A stretch of DNA of 64,000 bases from Puccinia triticina (GCF_026914185.1 NC_070562.1:1674001-1738000), one strand, 5' to 3'; shown: positions 9,836 through 22,373, counted from the first letter of the stretch. Translations and numbers: made by a program. Notes: generated from the sequence alone by a model not told the origin.

Positions 9836-10549
9836 CTCTCGCAGCTTCCATTCGCTTTCTCTTCGCCATCCGCCCTCGTCCTGACTCCTCCTCGGCCGCG
9901 TGTGCATGCATATATGCATATTCGGTGGGTGCCGACCTCTCTTCGTACACCGGACATCTCCAATGGCGAAACCTTCGCCAAAATTCGACATTCTCAATGC
10001 CGACCACCGGCTTGACCATCGGGATTATATGCCGAAACAGCATGCCGCATAGCTGTGGATTTTCATTTCAGTCAATGTTTCAATCAGATCTTCATATTTG
10101 CAGTCCATTCACTCTTTCTGTCCAAGTTTTGCTGTTTATGAAACTCGACTTAAGTAAACCGCGAACGGGAGATCAATCAGAGGAGAAATCAGGAGTCCAG
10201 GACATTGCATCCACAGGATGTGGGCAGATTGTCGCCGTGCGCCCCGTGGTGTATACAACCTCTTCGTTCTCCTGCTGATGGCCGTGACTCGTGTGCTTGT
10301 GTTGGGAAAATGAAAACATAGATTTTTGAATCCAGTTAAATATGTATTCTCACACACTATACGGAACATTGGCTAATCCGCGCTCGCTTTTAGGGGCGTG
10401 GATGGGTGCCAGAGAGAATTACCATTTGTGTTTGCGTGGCTAGTTCCTCACGTCATGACTCGTTACGAGAGAGAAAGAGAGAGGACAAGAAGAAACATCG
10501 ACAGAAAGGCAAGAACTAAGGCAAGCAATCGAGGAGATGGAGAGATGTC
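9836..10549. other. Intergenic between SEN15 and NOB1
   Basis: Holds the presumed SEN15 promoter and the NOB1 3' region. Open frames here overlap on both strands without recognisable motifs. I see nothing else. Confidence 0.5.
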
Positions 10550-12464
10550 TCATCGTTTGCTACGACGACGGACTTCATTGGGATTTTTGCCGAAACCGAT
10601 GAGAGGCAGGCCGTCTTTACCATAGCGCACACTGTCGTTGTGATGATTGCCACGAGCCGAAGATTTCCGTCCCTTTTCGCCCAACAACATAGCAGGTTCC
10701 CAATCGGGATCGTTCCAACCATTGAAGGATGTAAGCGCATTGGCATGAGGCCCTTCGGTGTTCCTCAATCGACGTTCTTCCTTGTCTTTTTGGATCTTGA
10801 CCGATTTCAAGCCTCGTTGGAACTCCTTTTGATCTTCTCTTAATACCAAATGGGCTCCGTTGATCGACTTCTTCTGTTTGGCGCCCCCCTTCTCAAAAGA
10901 TGCACTCCCTGGTTTGGCCGATGGAATCGAATATACCGTTCCTCGATTTCGATATTGGAAGTTTGGGTTTAAATGTAAGATATAGCCCGTCGGTGAGGAA
11001 GGTGTGTAAGTGATCGAGACTCGGGTGAGCGTTGCACCTCCACAAGTCGGGCAAAATTTCCGCGTGGGATCTTTGCAGAGTCTGTTTGTGAATATAATTA
11101 GCACGTCAGGATACGTGCAGCTTGCGCCAAGAAAGACAAAAGGCAGGGTATCAGAGGTAGATATGAGATACTCACTTGAAACAACCGTAACAACGGAGAA
11201 CCCAGGTCTTGACGTCTCTGATTCGTTTCCCACCAACCCCAAGCACATTGAGGCCGATTTGCAAAGCTACATTCTGCATTGCATAGTCTCCCGTCAAGAC
11301 TGCCGCCTTCATCGTTGGAGGTTTTGATGAGCCCTCGCCAACCGTGCTATTAGTGATCGGCGTGTTGACATCTGATTGCTGACCGTCATGCGTCTGTCCC
11401 TGCTCCGCCAAGTTCGAAGAGGCTCGGGCGGTGTCGGGTTTAAGAGCGGCGGGCTTGCTTCCTAAGGACGGGAAAAACCCCATATCTTTGGCTTGATGGA
11501 TGTGAACATTTTCAGGCGTTATCCAACTCGGATCAGAGGCTGAGACAAACGATGAGATGTCCGACTCTTCATCGGATGCTTTGGCGCCAATTTTGATTGG
11601 CACCTTGACCCAGTCGATGTCGCTGGCGTTCTCAACAGGATCCTTATGGTCGATTTCGGAGTGTGATATTACTAGGTGGTCAGGTGTTTCTTGGTGGCCG
11701 TCAGACTCTTCCTCAGTTCCGGTGACCGATGATTCGGGGGTATTGGCAGTCGTATCCAAGGTGAGCTGATCTGTGTGTGCGACGAGCTGCTCGACATCTT
11801 GAGTGGATGGACCGCCAAGCTCAGTTGATACTGGTTTCGCGGTCTCTCCAATGCACGGTAGAGCGCTGGTCGGTGGTTCCTCTGCTGTCTTTTCCGAACT
11901 CAATTGACCTTCAGCTTGTTGTTGTTGTTCCAGTTTACGAAGTTGTCGTGCCTTCTTCTTTTCGGGATCTTTTCCCATTCTTTTGGCACCCAGTGTATCT
12001 CTCAACCTCCAAGTCCCATTTGCCTCAACCTCGATATCGTACGCTAAAGCTAATACGCGGATATCCGCGGAGGAGAGTACCGCAATGTCACCTGTTTTGG
12101 TCGCGAATTCCTTGACTGGTTTAAGAGATTCAGTCATCAGAAATGTAACGAGCCCCGCGTCCAAAAAAGATGAGATGAATGAATAGTTCAAAAGCGCACT
12201 CTTCGAAATTCCAACCGCAGATGGCTCCCTAATTTGGAGACCAGTCCATTCATCGCCGGTCTGATTGGCCGAGTTATTGAGAGTCGCATCGAGTATTTTC
12301 CACTCTTGTTCGAGTCTTTCTCGCTGTCCCTTCCCGCGAACTTCCTCGATTACATCTTGTGTCGTCACGAACCGGTTCGAAAAAGCTAGCAAGGATGACA
12401 AGCTAGACGTCAAGAGCGGGGCGGTATCGAGTACAAGTGTCTGTGTTCGATCGTGGCTGGGCAT
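10550..12464 (-). CDS. NOB1: 20S-pre-rRNA D-site endonuclease NOB1 (two exons)
   Basis: PIN-domain nuclease that makes the final cut at the 3' end of 18S rRNA in late pre-40S particles. ATG 12,464 gives MPSHDRTQTLVLDTAPLL, the PIN start with its metal-binding Asp; an in-frame extension to 12,683 is open but unlike NOB1. ATKTGDIAVLSSADIRVLAL is the rest of the PIN signature. A lysine-rich and acidic, low-complexity linker follows. The zinc ribbon is split by an intron (11,082-11,175; GTGAGTATC donor, ACAAACAG acceptor): exon 1 ends in VLRCYGCFK and exon 2 begins with LCKDPTRKFCPTCGG, giving the CxxC...CxxC pattern. The C-terminus (NPNFQYRNRGTVYS, DWEPAMLLGEKGRKS) is basic and typical of NOB1. 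Length about 600 residues, long for the family because of the linker. Confidence 0.92.
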
Positions 12465-13293
12465 AGGGATGGTGTCTTGGACTTGGTAAACGAATCTTCG
12501 ACGTAGGTGTTTCTTGGCAAGGGATGTCGCCGCTGGACTTGAAGTAGGGGCCAGTTGACTATGTAAATATGTGGTAGGGGTTGGGGTAAACGAAAACCAA
12601 AATCGATTTGGAATGGAGCTGTCGGTGGGCGGCTCGAGCGGAAGCTGCTTGGCCGTGGGCGAGCGGTGTGTCTGCCCACCCACTTTGGTTATGCATATTC
12701 ATAACTCCCTCACTTCAAGATGATCCGGAAGAAGCAGCCCTCTCCTTCTTCTTCTCAATTCACACTATGTATGCAATCAAGCTGCAGAGGTTGCTTTCCT
12801 CCGCTCTGAATGCTCGGAAACACTCGTCCCTGTACAGCCTGACAATTCTCTAGGGTATTCTTGATAAAGGCCAGAGATTTGGCTCTATTCAAGTTTTCAA
12901 AAATCCAATTGTAAAACCAGCTCCCACTGAAAACATTCATTTTAATACTTCTCTGTGAGAAATTGGTTATGGAACCAGATAGACAAGAAAAATCTGACAG
13001 GGGGTAATTTGGTGGGGATGAAGAGCATCCAATAGGTTTCCTGTCTGTGGCGGCTGATGAATTCTTGCTAATTCACTGCCATTGGGCTCTTATCTATGTC
13101 AACGTATATTGGTGGTGTTCCTCTGCTTCAATCTCATTAATAAGCTTCACAATCTAAAGTCCCCTGCATAATTTGGTTTAGCACAATCCAGCTACAAAAT
13201 CAACTGCTGCAGTGGTCAAAACACACACACATTAAGGAGGTTAGACCAAGAAGAGGTGACACATTTACCCCCATTCACTTAAACCTCATCATT
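12465..13293. other. Intergenic upstream of NOB1
   Basis: AT-rich DNA with a short CA run near 13,220. No gene or structured element recognised other than the MITE that begins at 13,295. Confidence 0.5.
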
Positions 13294-13294
13294 A

Positions 13295-13495
13295 GGGGGG
13301 TTCACAATAGGACAAAAATAAAATTTTAGAGTCAATTTGAAGGCCTTTATCAACAAATTTCTAAAAATCTGGCAAGATGTACAGGACTGGGTGTCCCCTG
13401 AGAATCAGTGCAAGGTCTTCATTTTTTAGAAAATTGTTCATAAAGGCCTTAAAATTAGCTCTAAAGTTTTATTTTTATCCTATTGTTAACCCCCC
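13295..13495. mobile_element. Hairpin MITE with GGGGGGTT termini and TA target site
   Basis: The two halves are inverted copies over most of their length. The left arm begins GGGGGGTTCACAATAGGA; the right arm, read in reverse, begins GGGGGGTTAACAATAGGA. TA flanks both ends (13,293-13,294 and 13,496-13,497). About 200 bp, no coding capacity. TA duplication and the G-run terminus fit Tc1/mariner-type MITEs; the element at 28,318 has the same terminus. Confidence 0.8.
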
Positions 13496-13699
13496 TATTC
13501 TGTCCTCAAATTGAAGATAAAGTACATTAGCTGCATTGACCAAGGCATCTTGACCAGATCTGGGGTCTTGGCTGGAATTCCTTGCATTGCATACTTATGC
13601 TATGCCAGAACTACTTAAATGTGTATTTTTGAACCAGAGGGAGTACATAGCACCATGGACTCTTCTGGGAGCAGGTGTGTTGGTCGATAATATTAATTG

Positions 13700-14900
13700 C
13701 TGCTTATGTTGTATGTACTAGACTTGCCTGTCACATGTTTCCGGTAGATCCTTGTGACATGTTGATTCGAGATCTTCAGGAGGAAAAACCCTCCGAAGGT
13801 GAAGGAGATGACCGCCATCAGCAAGCTGGTCGACCTTAACTCGATTTCGATCGGAATGGCGAAGATTCTTCAGACGGCGCTCGAGATGCAAACAAGCACA
13901 GAGTGACGCCGCCTCTTGAGGGACATCGATCAAGGCGCTTTCAAGACCATTGGTTGGAATCAGATGGCGCTCGAGCATGTTTCATTATCTGGTTGGTGTT
14001 TGGCCACTCTTCTGATACGAAAAATGGATCACATTGGCAACTAATATGACTCCCTGGCTCATGGTCTATCAAACTAATTAACAGATATCATTCAGCACCT
14101 TCGCAGCCACATGGTGTTGCCCCGGGGCCCTTATCTTCCTCAAAGCTCTGTTAAGGCCTGATGATTTTGAGTCCAGGTGAGCGTAGGCACCGTGAGTAGC
14201 GTTTCTTATGCATGATGTGGATACTATATTTGACAGCTCAATGACTAACCTCACACTTATCTGTATTGCTGATCTCATCCAGCACTATCTAAACCTCGAG
14301 ATTCTTGCCGCAGGAATTCCTTGGGGGACAGCCTCGGAAGCTGCGAGACGGCTCTGGCCAACAGAATGATTCGTACCCGCTGGCGTGCTCGGAAGCTAAC
14401 GTGCGCCGCCTCGTCAACAAGCTAGCAAAGATGCGAAGGCGCTGCTCTCCAGCTCGGCCAGGTCTGGGCTGTCCAAGGTTGTCATAAGCTCCCTTATATC
14501 CATCATGCCGCCTCTCCATAGCCTTTGAAGATGTTGCTCACTTGCTGCACCTTGCTGCCAGTCACACAGATGGATGCCAAGATCTTGCCGCTCCGAATTG
14601 TGTAAGTCTTTGTGAAGCTCCAGTGTACCGCAGACTGCCAGCCGTTTGATCAAGAAAGGGTGAGAGTTATTCAGTATTTTCCTTCAACGAATATCCATAA
14701 CAGCGCTTCTCGGGAGCCTTTGAGGTTGTTGCTCACTTGCTCCGCCTTGCTACTAAATATAAAGACGTCAGGATCTTGCCGCCTTGAATTGTGGAACTTT
14801 TCTGAAGCTCGAGTGTACCACAGCCTACAAGCTGTTGGACCAAACAGGGGCGCGAAGGACTCAGTATTCAGCTTCAACGTAATCATCTTGGTGAATAATG
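13700..14900 (+). pseudogene. Decayed coding fragments, possibly from a BTB-domain-type gene
   Basis: Short plus-strand stretches read like protein but are broken: GALIFLKALLRPDDFES with a following GTGAGC, AFEDVAHLLHLAASH near 14,524, and its duplicate AFEVVAHLLRLATKY near 14,718. The last resembles the LRLATKYDV segment common in basidiomycete BTB proteins, but this is weak. Stops interrupt every frame. I cannot name the parent gene with confidence. Confidence 0.25.
14510..14895 (+). repeat. Diverged tandem duplication of about 195 bp
   Basis: 14,521-14,700 and 14,717-14,895 align along their length: CCTTTGAAGATGTTGCTCAC versus CCTTTGAGGTTGTTGCTCAC at the start, GTGTACCGCAG versus GTGTACCACAG in the middle, TTCAACG near the end. 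Confidence 0.65.
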
Positions 14901-14942
14901 CAGCACTTAGCTGCAACCGATACATCTTGAACCTCTTTTTAT

Positions 14943-14965
14943 GGGGGGGGGGGGGGGGGGGGGGG
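14943..14965 (+). repeat. Run of 23 G
   Basis: Uninterrupted homopolymer of 23 G. Comparable C/G runs occur at 5,155-5,174, about 22,040-22,063, 40,034-40,048 and 45,080-45,096. Confidence 0.9.
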
Positions 14966-17088
14966 CGCACCCATTTCGAAAGTACAGACCGGCCTCGAAA
15001 ATTGCGATCGCTCCACCGATGTTCCAGTCGTCGCACCTTCGATAGGTCAAGTACACCTCACGTGTGGCCGGTGGTTAGAACGGAGCGATCGAAGCTGCGG
15101 TTGTGATTTCCAGGGGTGATTTAGGGTATCTCAGTGCGCTTGCCAGCACCACTTCGACTCTACCCCAAGAGCCGTTCGGTAGTTCGGGAGCTCGAAGATG
15201 ACTGTGATTAGAACCGAGAGGCTCGTTATGGAAAACGGATGGGAGATCATTTAAGGGACGATTCCGGGTTGGCGATGCCTACGTTCTTTGTTGAGAACCG
15301 AGATGGTCTATACAACTGAAATCATCTCAGGCACCTCACCCACACTAGCCGTAGAGTGGGTGCACAAAATAACGTACTCTTACCTAGGCTGGTATGACTT
15401 TCTGAGAGCTTTTGCATTCAGATTCCATTCGGCGGCTAATCCAACACGATCGCGTCTTTCTTTGATAAGTGGCGATAGGGTGCTCTCTCCGATTTGGAGT
15501 AACATCATACCTTCGTTTCACGTAAACCGATCCTAATTGGAGCACCTTTCTCGGGAATGAAGACGCAGAACAAGTCAGTAGATCAATCTTGCATTTTTTA
15601 TCTTCGGCTTGATGATATTGAAAGTTTTAGTGGAGGATATTTGATGAATAAGATAGGTCGGAAGGATTGGAGATGACGCGTTGACCGATGCCTGGCTGGT
15701 TGACTCGAGTATATTCGATCGTACGCGGCGCCATTTAGCGAGTCGTTAAAACAAGTTGAATTTACCAAACTTGCCACAGAGTATAGTGAACAGTTCATGG
15801 AAGAATATCTAAAGCCGCTCAAAGCAAGAATCAATGGTAGTCGTGCGGACTGCACTGAGGCCTTTATTCAGTTGTGATGTCTAACTGGCGATGAATACGA
15901 GGCGGGCGTTTAGGCGTGAGCCATCAATTACGGCGTTGCTCCCAAGGAGGTGGAATTGGGCAATCCAATGATTTTTTTTTTCAGGCTTGAGTTCGTGAGT
16001 AACTAGTCGACTTTGGAGGCCATAAACCTGCGCGCAGACGATGCTAGATTCACAGTACAAGACCTTGGAAACCCTCGGTGAACTATTCCGGGGGGCAACC
16101 CAGCAAGCATAATTTGCCCAACCACCGGTCGCGGGTGACCGGTTGGAATCCCGACGATGGACCGGTTGCAATTGATGTCAGCCCCCGATCTGGACGCACA
16201 ACCGGGGTCAGAAGCCCGGTGGGATTTTCTTGCTCTGTGATTGTCTAGGCTCCAGTGCAAACGTCGTAGGATTCTCGTCAACCTCCCGTGTCTAAAAATT
16301 GCCGGTTCTTGAGGTCTACATGTTTCTCCACCACATCTTGAGTGTCTTTTTTTATTTCTTCTCGTTTGTTAGTCCATAGTTCGCCATACCCTTTGGCCCT
16401 TGATGATGTGAAAGACATGCGTTTTGTGGAAGGCATTCCTCCTACCAGCCGGATATATCCTGTCTGGAAGCTGCGGAATAATTCATGAGTATTGAGTCCC
16501 TTTTTTGTTTTCAACTTGCGCAAGATAATTGCACGTTTTAAAAGGAATATGATTTCAATTGGTATATTACTGACAGTGACGAGTTTGTTAGTGTGCAGGT
16601 AAAATCCAGGGCAATTTACCAGGACTCATAGGTAATATGCGCTGATTGGGTTGTGTCCTTGTTTAGCTCTGAGCTACTGTGAAGCGCCGGGTGCGTAGAA
16701 ACAAAACATGCAAAAGTAAGCTTTCAGTTGACAGGACAAAGATTCACCATGTACACTAGGCTAAAGCACAAGTAAACTCTGTCAAAGTGAGTCTCCAGTT
16801 GATCGAAGAGAGATTTTGTGGCAACAATCTATTGTCTGATGCGCTAGCTAGACTCGCTCAGGAGAGGCCGAGGTATCTCTTGTACAGTAACTCAGTTGGA
16901 ACAGCTTCTCTTCGCAGGTGCTCCCCCATGGCTGAGGCTGTAAGATAAATCGAGACGCTTTTCCTCGAATTGGTATCGTAGCCATCTCATCCCCACCACC
17001 GACAATTGCACCGGACTCACAAACATTGCCCCAACAATCACTCACTAGCTACATACCCACATTTCTATTAACTCATCATATACCGACA
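14966..17088. other. Intergenic, with one possible terminal exon
   Basis: Mostly nothing recognisable. A plus-strand frame at about 15,718-15,879 reads PFSESLKQVEFTKLATEYSE and continues to a TGA; its codon use looks protein-like, and it could be a remnant last exon. I could not assemble upstream exons, so no gene is called. Confidence 0.35.
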
Positions 17089-18450
17089 ATGGCCTCTCTT
17101 CCGCTAGAAATTATCCACCGCATATTCCAGTTCGTCGCTACCGACGAAGACAATCAGTGTGAGCTCCTTAGCTCTTCCGCCTACTGGTCTTGCCCACTTC
17201 GGACCCAAGAGGTATTGTGGACTCACCGCATAGATGTAGAGAGGAGGGCTTGGAACACGTGGGTCACGTTCCGGATGCTTTGTCGCGCCTGCAACGAACT
17301 TATATCGGACCGGATGGGGCACTCAGCTGTTGATGTCGGCACCGAGACAGACTTCCGTATAGTTGTTCCACGAGGCCAATCCCGCTCTACTTCATTGAAG
17401 CGCTTCAGAGCCTTTGATATGGCTGGTTGCTTTGATGACTTATGGAGCATATTGAATGTTAATAACGAAACGATGGAGTCTTTCTTCGTCGAGAGGGGCA
17501 ACGCACCCAACGAGATCGAGTGCGGCTATTCGTTACCGTCCGCGGCTCTCGTGTTCTCGACTTTTCCCAGGCTGACAACGTTCACTCATCGAACAAACGC
17601 TGCCACCAAATGGTTCAGCTTCCGCAATCTTGTCGAGCTTCTTCGCTACTCGCCCGAACTAAAACATCTAACAATCTTTCAGCTGGCGGGACCACAATCT
17701 GAAGAGGACGCGAGTCAGCTCATGCAGAATCAAGGCGCACCAGCTTGCCAGTTAAGCTCGTTGCATATCCGACGAGTCCGGCGGATGAATGGTGAAATGC
17801 TCAAACATATTGTTGCCAACTCCCATGAGAGTCTCTGGCAACTCATGTTTGTTTTGGAAAGTGCTGTAAGCATTTTCACGAGGAGTCATCTTGTCGATCG
17901 AGGAGTCGGACGTGCCATGGACATCTGCGATGCATTTGAACCATGCAAACAGATCGAGACCCTTCGTATGGCGGATCTGATGTATGATGGCTCGCCCTCC
18001 GTAGGGGAGCAAAGGCGAGAGGTGTTCAACCGCGAGTCTCCCCTGAGCTCTGTTGTGGAAAAGTTGACGTCCGGCTTGACTCACTTGCAAACCCTTGAAC
18101 TTTGCGGTACGATTAAGCTGGAAGCGCTATACGATCGACATGAAATACTGGTTCCGTTCAAGCTTAAGTCTCTCTTTATCGATCGGTATTATCAGTACCG
18201 CTTTGACCGCGTGGGGTTTCAGTTACGCCGGGACAAAGGACCATTCAGCCAGCTGGAAAAACTGGCACTGGACGAGCAAGTCGAATTCAACGCCCTCGCC
18301 GACGCGAGTGAGTGGGAGAGGTTCAGAGAGACTTGTCAACGCCGAGGAGTTCAACTCAGAATTCACCGGGACAACCCATTGCGGAACCTGGAGGTTGAAC
18401 CGGATAGCCTGGCGGCCCAGTTCGAGCGGCTGGCAGTTCAGCCCTTGTGA
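17089..18450 (+). CDS. F-box-like protein, single exon
   Basis: Probable substrate adaptor of an SCF ubiquitin ligase. The start MASLPLEIIHRIFQFV is an F-box opening (LPxEI...IF). An in-frame ATG at 17,026 would add 21 residues without homology, so the downstream ATG is preferred. The remainder, to about 453 residues, has regularly spaced leucine/hydrophobic segments (SALVFSTFPRLTTF, LKHLTIFQL, LQTLELCG, LKSLFIDRYY) resembling degenerate leucine-rich repeats used for substrate binding. No intron is needed. Such single-exon F-box genes are numerous in basidiomycetes. The substrate cannot be inferred. A repeat element inserts 160 bp downstream of the stop. Confidence 0.75.
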   Translation: MASLPLEIIHRIFQFVATDEDNQCELLSSSAYWSCPLRTQEVLWTHRIDVERRAWNTWVTFRMLCRACNELISDRMGHSAVDVGTETDFRIVVPRGQSRSTSLKRFRAFDMAGCFDDLWSILNVNNETMESFFVERGNAPNEIECGYSLPSAALVFSTFPRLTTFTHRTNAATKWFSFRNLVELLRYSPELKHLTIFQLAGPQSEEDASQLMQNQGAPACQLSSLHIRRVRRMNGEMLKHIVANSHESLWQLMFVLESAVSIFTRSHLVDRGVGRAMDICDAFEPCKQIETLRMADLMYDGSPSVGEQRREVFNRESPLSSVVEKLTSGLTHLQTLELCGTIKLEALYDRHEILVPFKLKSLFIDRYYQYRFDRVGFQLRRDKGPFSQLEKLALDEQVEFNALADASEWERFRETCQRRGVQLRIHRDNPLRNLEVEPDSLAAQFERLAVQPL

Positions 18451-18609
18451 GTCTGACCGACAAGCATAGTTTCCAAAGGGTACATATCCCTCAGGTTGGT
18501 TCGATTCTGGTTGGGCGCACTCTTTCACCTCTTCGCTTGCTCGAGTTCGGAGTCCGGACGCATGAACAAATCTCATGTTCTTCATTTTCTCCCGTTTCGT
18601 GCGGTTTAC

Positions 18610-19070
18610 CAACACTGGGTCGCTACGCTAACCATAGCGGTTAGCGTAGCGTAGCGCAGCGCAAATGCGCTATTTTTTAGCGTAGCGTTAGCGCAATTGC
18701 ACGCATATGCGCTAACGCTACGCGCACGCGGTGCGCAGCTATTTTAGCTGATAGCGTAGCGTTAGCGCAGATGCGCGCAATTGCGCTAACGCTAAACATG
18801 TAGGGCGCAAAAGAGCACGCGCTACGCTGCGCTACAGCGCCTTTAGCGGGAAAAAAGGGCTTTTTTTCCGCTAAAAGCGCTGTAGCGCAGCGCAGCGTAG
18901 CGTAGCGACTGTAGCGGCGCGCTAACGCTAACAAAGAATTGGCGCGCTGTTAGCGCAGCGTAGCGGCGCTAACAGCGCGCTAACGCTATGCAAGATAGAT
19001 GGGCGCTTTTTGCCGCTACGCTAACGCGTAGCGCTGAAATAGCGTAGTGTAGCGTAGCGACCCAGTGTTG
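18610..19070. mobile_element. GCTACGC-rich miniature element with 7-bp target duplication
   Basis: Terminal inverted repeats CAACACTGGGTCGCTACGCT (18,610) and its complement ending at 19,070, flanked by the exact direct repeat GGTTTAC (18,603-18,609 and 19,071-19,077). The 461-bp interior is almost entirely overlapping GCGCTAACGCTA / TAGCGTAGCG motifs in both orientations, so the single strand can fold into many hairpins. No ORF. Same family as 36,755-37,704. Confidence 0.85.
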
Positions 19071-19077
19071 GGTTTAC

Positions 19078-19815
19078 TTTCACCGATACAGACATGAAGC
19101 CAATACAGATACCTTAGACCTATCCTCTCCACTGCGTGTAACACATTAAGCCAAAGTTATTCTGTACAGTAATCTTGATAACCTCATCGTTTCCTTTTTT
19201 CATTTCCTCTTTACGCACATTGCCTATACCTCTTCTTCATTGGCACTGGGTATACCCTCTATTATCAATCCGGATAAGGGGTGAACCCCCTTCTAGTCTC
19301 TTGCCTATCTTCCATGCTATCAACTCTTCCTTCTGAATCTTGTTTTTTCTTTCCTTTCTTGTCGTTGAGGTTTGCTTTGGTCTCCTTTTTTTGATGACTT
19401 TCCTCGTTCTTGTTCCATTTCTCATCATTTACGTCGTTCTCTCTGCCTCTTTCTCGTCGCTTCCATTTTTCTTTCTTTCCTCTTTGATTTCTCTTTTTTC
19501 ATTATGTCACCCCTTTCTGGTTGATGTTAGCACATCATCCCTCTAGAACTCTAGAAGTCCTGATCAAAATTTGCTCACTCCATCTTATGACATAATTTCC
19601 ATACTGGATGACTTCCCTTTGGCATTTAGAGAGCTCTAGATGCACCTCTATATCCTAAATTAAGACACCTGCCAAAACCACCAACAGCGCACATAAAAGC
19701 AATCAACTACAGGCTTAGGAACACACCTTCCTTTTTACTCAAAATCAAGAGTTTAGGTGTGTAAATTGAGATCTGGGAGGCTAACAGACTCAGCAGGAAG
19801 TCATCCACTCATTTA
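19078..19815. other. Intergenic, pyrimidine-rich
   Basis: A T/C-rich plus strand around 19,330-19,560 gives long but low-complexity frames (Phe/Leu/Ser). No gene recognised. Confidence 0.5.
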
Positions 19816-19973
19816 AGGTGTTCAAAGTTGAAATCATAAAATTTTCAATACATAAAATCATAAAATCATAAAATTTTCAAATGATGAAGTGTGTGGGTGG
19901 TACATATTTTTTTCAGCTTGGATTTTATGATTTTATGGTGTTATGATTTTATGCAAGTCAACTTTGAACACCC
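19816..19973. mobile_element. AT-rich MITE with TA target site
   Basis: Inverted ends AGGTGTTCAAAGTTGA and TCAACTTTGAACACCC, each flanked outside by TA (19,814-19,815; 19,974-19,975). The interior is built of CATAAAATCATAAAAT repeats and its complement, forming a hairpin. Confidence 0.7.
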
Positions 19974-19975
19974 TA

Positions 19976-22337
19976 ATTGCCTTGCTCATTGAGCTCTTAT
20001 TTGTCCCCTGCAAAAATCTGTGCTTGGTCCCCACTCCCTTTCACTCTATGATATAAGCTTGTTGCTCAATCTCATTGACTTCTCTCTTTCCCTCTCATGG
20101 AACCTGCAACACTGCTTGCTACCTTATAGCTTATATCATCATATTACATCATCATACTTATAAGCTGTTCCTCTACTGACATTTGGTCAATACTTTTCCA
20201 TATTCATAAATTAATTATCTTGTGATCTGATTCTTGCCTTCCACAATCTTCATCACATCACCCCTTGTCTTCTCTAGTCTTTTGCAATACCATGATCCCC
20301 TTCTTTTTTTCTAACACTCCACCAATCCTAGACTTGAATTGCATCAAGCAATTCAAGCTTAGTATGTTCTCATCCATCCCATTGGACTATGATGAGGTCA
20401 GATATTGGATCATCAGAGAGCACAGGGAGCTGGCTGATGCTACTGAGGATGTTTGTCCAGTCGGTACTCTTGGTGATTGCCGAGGCCTTGCAAGCCTGCT
20501 TGGCAAGGATGTTGGAGAAGACAGCTGAGTCATTGCAAAGGTACCAAAGTTCCTCACATGACTCCTCCAGACATTGGGTCCCAAGATACAATTCTGAGAA
20601 GATCAGGGGGATGGTGTTGATGTGTATGATAAATCAAAGTAACAAAGCAAGAGCCCAATTTGAAAAGGAGTGGAAGAAAAAGCCTTGGGTTGACCTGTGA
20701 TGTGAGAGGAACAACAAAAGACACAGATCACATTACATGTATGTAAACAGAGGAGCTAGTTTATATATATGTAGTGGAAAGGGGTCTAGGCAAGTCTCTG
20801 TTCTGTAGTAACCCAGTATGGGGTTACAACAGCCTGGACCCAGGGCAACCCAACACACTCCAAGTCAGGTTTGGATTCAGGCAGCCTATTTCCAAATATG
20901 ACCCAACCTGACCCAAGTTAAATGTTGGGTTGGATTTGGGCATGGTTTTTGGGCCCAAACCCAACCCATTTACATCCTGAAGTAGGCCAATCAAATCCAA
21001 TAGAAAAAGATTGGATTGGATTTTGAGCCAATACCAACTGATACTGTTCCTGGGATTTTAACAGAAAAGCACACTTTGTGATAGGAGTGTGCTTCATGAC
21101 TTCAGGTCTGTTACCTGAGCTTCATGCAATGCCAAAAATTCAGCGCAACCACTTTACATAGGGTTACTCAGTAGAAAATTTACCGGCCTGTAGTACAGTG
21201 GCCCCCCAGTTTTGTTCTAGAATTATTCACAGGGCCCTTGTGTCCAATTCCTCAGTGCCATTGATGCACATAATACTATTGAAGCTGCTGACACAGTGAA
21301 ATGTGGTAGCAGGAAGCAAACAATCAAAAACTGTCACTACAACCATCCAAAGCAGCAGACAAGGTTTCTCAATGCACACTTGTGTTAGAATTCTGCCTCA
21401 TGCCCAGAAGAGGGCTCATTTCCACTGTTGTTTTTTTCCTTTCCAGAGGGTCTCCTAGCCAACTAGGCCCCCTCTCTAGGCCCCTTGCCATAGCTGTATT
21501 TCCTCTGCTCCCTCATGAAATAAACCCTCACTCAGTTCCGGGCCCATATCAGACAGACATGCTCCTTTGGAGACTTCCGATCTTTTGTTCTGAGTCCCCG
21601 AGCATCTTGTGCAGACTGCTCTTGAATTCATCAGCCCTTTTCTCACCTCATCCTTGACTTCAAGTCACTTGTCTTTCAACTTGCTGGGCTATTCAGGTAG
21701 CTTTGTGGCATCTTGCAAATAGGCTGTTTCAAAGTAGACCCGCGCGTGCATGCAGGTCACTTTGCATAACCCAGTTTTGCAGGGAGACTGCAAGTCAACA
21801 TTCAACATTTGAGTTGAACGCCGGCTTGCCTTGCCTTGCAAGTTGCATGCGCAGTTCTACTTTGAAACCCCTTAATATTGAGTCAGGATGTTGCACAGGT
21901 CCAATTTTCCAGGAAAAATCAGTGCCGTGGAAGGCTTTCTGCAGACCTGTCCTCCTCCTACCTCCAGGTCCACATGAAATCAGGAAAGATTTAGCCAAAC
22001 AAAGAGCAAGATCTGGCTTTTTCCTTCACCCTGTCCCCTTCCCCCCCCCTCCCCCCCCCCCCCACCTTGTTCTTGGCACCCCTCAAACCCCCAACTCACC
22101 CACACCCACTCTTCACACCACTTTTGCTGCTACCTCATCCAATCTTCTGGTGCTTCTGCCCCTTCCCTTGTTTCCGTCTTTTGTTTGAGATGAAGATAGG
22201 CATGAAAATGAATGATCCCTATTCTAACTTCTTTAATAAAACATTTTCTTTTTGTGTACATATCTCAACATAGTCTTTCATAGACCAAGACATGAGAAGA
22301 TAGTCTAAGAGTCTGTTGTTTTTCATCTCTTTTGTTG
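19976..22337. other. Long intergenic stretch
   Basis: No gene supported. It contains an ACCCAA-rich repeat segment (20,840-20,985), a short open frame at 20,265-20,528 without motifs, and a C-rich low-complexity tract near 22,030-22,065. Confidence 0.5.
20840..20985 (+). repeat. ACCCAA-rich dispersed repeat, copy 1
   Basis: CCTGGACCCAGGGCAACCCA through to CCCAAACCCAACCCATTTAC. A diverged copy is at 38,365-38,505 (CCTGGACCCAAGGTGACCCA through GAACCCAACCTGTTTAC). Both contain TTCAGGCAGC in the same place. The family may be a MITE; ends were not resolved. Confidence 0.6.
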
Positions 22338-22373
22338 TACTACTACTACTACTACTATTACTACTATACTACT
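22338..22373 (+). repeat. ACT trinucleotide microsatellite
   Basis: About twelve TAC/ACT units with two interruptions, just downstream of the TAF4 3' end. A short TATA run follows at 22,508-22,530. Confidence 0.8.

Noticed and set aside
12465..12683. 73-residue N-terminal extension of NOB1
   Set aside because: Open frame, but NOB1 proteins begin close to the PIN-domain LVLD motif; the downstream ATG fits.
18677..18934. Ala-rich minus-strand frame
   Set aside because: Lies wholly inside the GCTACGC-rich element; it is a translation of the repeats.
19237..19546. Frames in the T/C-rich tract
   Set aside because: Opposite frames are both open because of biased composition; no motif or splice structure.
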